Of a DNA stretch of 41,669 nucleotides, positions 40,467 to 41,669 are shown one piece after another. A model generated the notes under the pieces. The model saw nothing but the letters and a program-made list of their open reading frames with translations, searched no databases and was not told the origin of the DNA. The DNA is taken from NCBI GenBank assembly GCA_023419315.1, contig JAEZYE010000008.1, forward strand, positions 1 through 41,669. Direction: 5' to 3'. The first letter of the stretch is position 1, and each line of letters starts with the position of its first letter. Position numbers and translations under genes: made by a program. The stretch comes from Pseudomonadota bacterium. GTDB lineage: Bacteria > Pseudomonadota > Gammaproteobacteria > Xanthomonadales > Xanthomonadaceae.

Positions 40467-41669
40467 TCAGAACTCCTGCCATTCGCCGTCGGCGGCGAAT
40501 GCGGGTTCGGCCGTGCGGCGCGGTGCGGGCTTGCGCGCGCTGGCGATGACGGGCGCAGCGACCGCCCGCTGCGGACGTGCAGGGGCGGCCGGCGCACGAC
40601 GCACCTGCACCTGATCGGCGAGGCGGAACACTTCCACCGCTTCGGTCAGCGTGGTCGCCTGTTCGGCCATGCTGCGCGCGGCGGCGGAGGCTTCTTCCAC
40701 CAGCGCGGCGTTCTGCTGCGTGGCTTCGTCCATCTGCGTCACGGTCTGGTTGACCTGCTCGATGCCGGCCGACTGTTCCTGCGAGGCGGCGGAAATCTCG
40801 GCCATGATGTCGGTCACGCGCTGCACGGAACTGACGATGTCATTCATCGTGGCGCCGGCCTTGTGCACCTGCACCGAACCTTCGGCGACCTTGTCCACCG
40901 AGTCGTCGATGAGCTGCTTGATTTCCTTGGCCGCGTTCGCCGAGCGCTGCGCCAGCGTGCGCACTTCTGAAGCCACGACCGCGAAACCGCGGCCTTGCTC
41001 ACCGGCGCGCGCGGCTTCCACCGCGGCGTTCAACGCGAGGATGTTGGTCTGGAAGGCGATGCCGTCGATGACCGAGATGATCTCGGCGATGCGGCGCGAA
41101 GAACCTTCGATGGCTTCCATCGTCGTCACGACCTGGCTGACGACATCACCGCCCTGCGAAGCGACCGAGGCCGCGCCGATGGCGAGCTGGTTGGCCTGGC
41201 GTGCGGAGTCGGCGTTCTGCTTGACCGTCGAGGTCAGTTCTTCCATCGACGCCGCGGTTTCTTCCAGGTTCGCCGCCTGCTGTTCGGTGCGGCGCGACAG
41301 GTCGGCATTGCCCGAGGCGATTTCGCCGGCCGCGGTGTTGATGGCGGTGGAAGCGTCCTGGATGCGTGAGACGATGTCGGTCAGCTGCGCGACGGTCGCG
41401 TTGGCGTCGTCACGCATGCGCGCGAACACGCCGTGGAAGTCGCCTTCCATGCGCGCGGTCAGGTCGCCGCGGGCGATGGCCTGCAGCAGCGTCGACACTT
41501 CGGCGAGGTTGCCGTCGGTGGTTTCCATCAGGCCGTTGAGGCCGGCCACCATGTCGCGGAAATCGTGCTGGAACTTGCCGGTGTCGCCGCGCTGGGTGAA
41601 GTCGCCGGCCGCCGCTGCGCCAGCCAGGCGCTTGATCTCCGAATTGATCGACGAAAGGCTGCTCTTCAC
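40467..41669 (-). CDS. methyl-accepting chemotaxis protein, 3' part (400 aa visible)
   Basis: Only the cytoplasmic half is in the window; the gene continues past 41669. It has the same HAMP-like LLQAIARGDLTARMEGDF, the same hairpin tip (AVEAARAGEQGRGFAVVASE) and a C-terminal GEWQEF, again CheR-tether-like. The DNA is nearly identical over hundreds of bases to the receptor at 33234-35471, so the two are recent duplicates or are kept alike by gene conversion. The variable region before the tail (RAPAAPARPQRAVAA) differs between them. Confidence 0.94.
   Translation of the reverse strand: MKSSLSSINSEIKRLAGAAAAGDFTQRGDTGKFQHDFRDMVAGLNGLMETTDGNLAEVSTLLQAIARGDLTARMEGDFHGVFARMRDDANATVAQLTDIVSRIQDASTAINTAAGEIASGNADLSRRTEQQAANLEETAASMEELTSTVKQNADSARQANQLAIGAASVASQGGDVVSQVVTTMEAIEGSSRRIAEIISVIDGIAFQTNILALNAAVEAARAGEQGRGFAVVASEVRTLAQRSANAAKEIKQLIDDSVDKVAEGSVQVHKAGATMNDIVSSVQRVTDIMAEISAASQEQSAGIEQVNQTVTQMDEATQQNAALVEEASAAARSMAEQATTLTEAVEVFRLADQVQVRRAPAAPARPQRAVAAPVIASARKPAPRRTAEPAFAADGEWQEF

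Overview
The window looks like a chromosomal segment from a high-GC gammaproteobacterium of the family Xanthomonadaceae (Xanthomonas / Lysobacter / Luteimonas-like). This rests on the flagellar gene order flgL-K-J-I-H-G-F-E-D-C-B-cheV facing flgA-flgM-flgN, on the adjacent cyclic-di-GMP/two-component genes, and on GGDEF-EAL-REC and DosP-like proteins. No species call is possible by eye.

Region 1 (1-4400): a tRNA-Val(CAC) gene is followed by a lower-GC accessory patch of short orphan genes. It holds a BrnT-like toxin and BrnA-like antitoxin candidate, a lone VapD/Cas2-like protein, a membrane protein, and a compact minus-strand operon (membrane protein, DUF4262 protein, and a 51-aa protein with a good ribosome-binding site). 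No integrase or second attachment site is visible. Region 2 (4400-9500): an mrfA-mrfB pair (SF2 helicase and RNase H-fold exonuclease), an HDOD protein with a receiver that lacks its phospho-acceptor Asp, and a CopD-like membrane protein.

Region 3 (9600-25300): flagellar rod, hook, ring and hook-filament-junction genes (flgB to flgL) and cheV on the minus strand, with flgA, flgM and flgN on the plus strand. Sigma-54 promoters precede flgB, flgG and flgA. Sigma-28 (FliA) promoters precede cheV and flgM, the latter with two in tandem. Two long non-coding blocks, between flgF and flgG and between cheV and flgA, hold four copies of a structured repeat unit of two subfamilies (here alpha and beta). 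Each block is a convergent alpha/beta pair with REP-like hairpins, and the second block is an inverted homologue of the first. The flgF-to-cheV segment is therefore bracketed by large inverted repeats.

Region 4 (25400-41669): signalling genes. A PAS histidine kinase converges on a GGDEF-EAL-REC regulator and a degenerate HisKA_3-type kinase. These are followed by a two-TM chemoreceptor, cheB, cheD, cheR, a large chemoreceptor, a secreted OB-fold-like protein, a MASE2-like diguanylate cyclase, a PAS-PAS-GAF-GGDEF-EAL protein, and the 3' part of another chemoreceptor. FliA-type promoters are readable ahead of the two-TM receptor, the OB-fold gene and the PAS-GAF-GGDEF-EAL gene, so chemotaxis and c-di-GMP turnover appear tied to late flagellar transcription.
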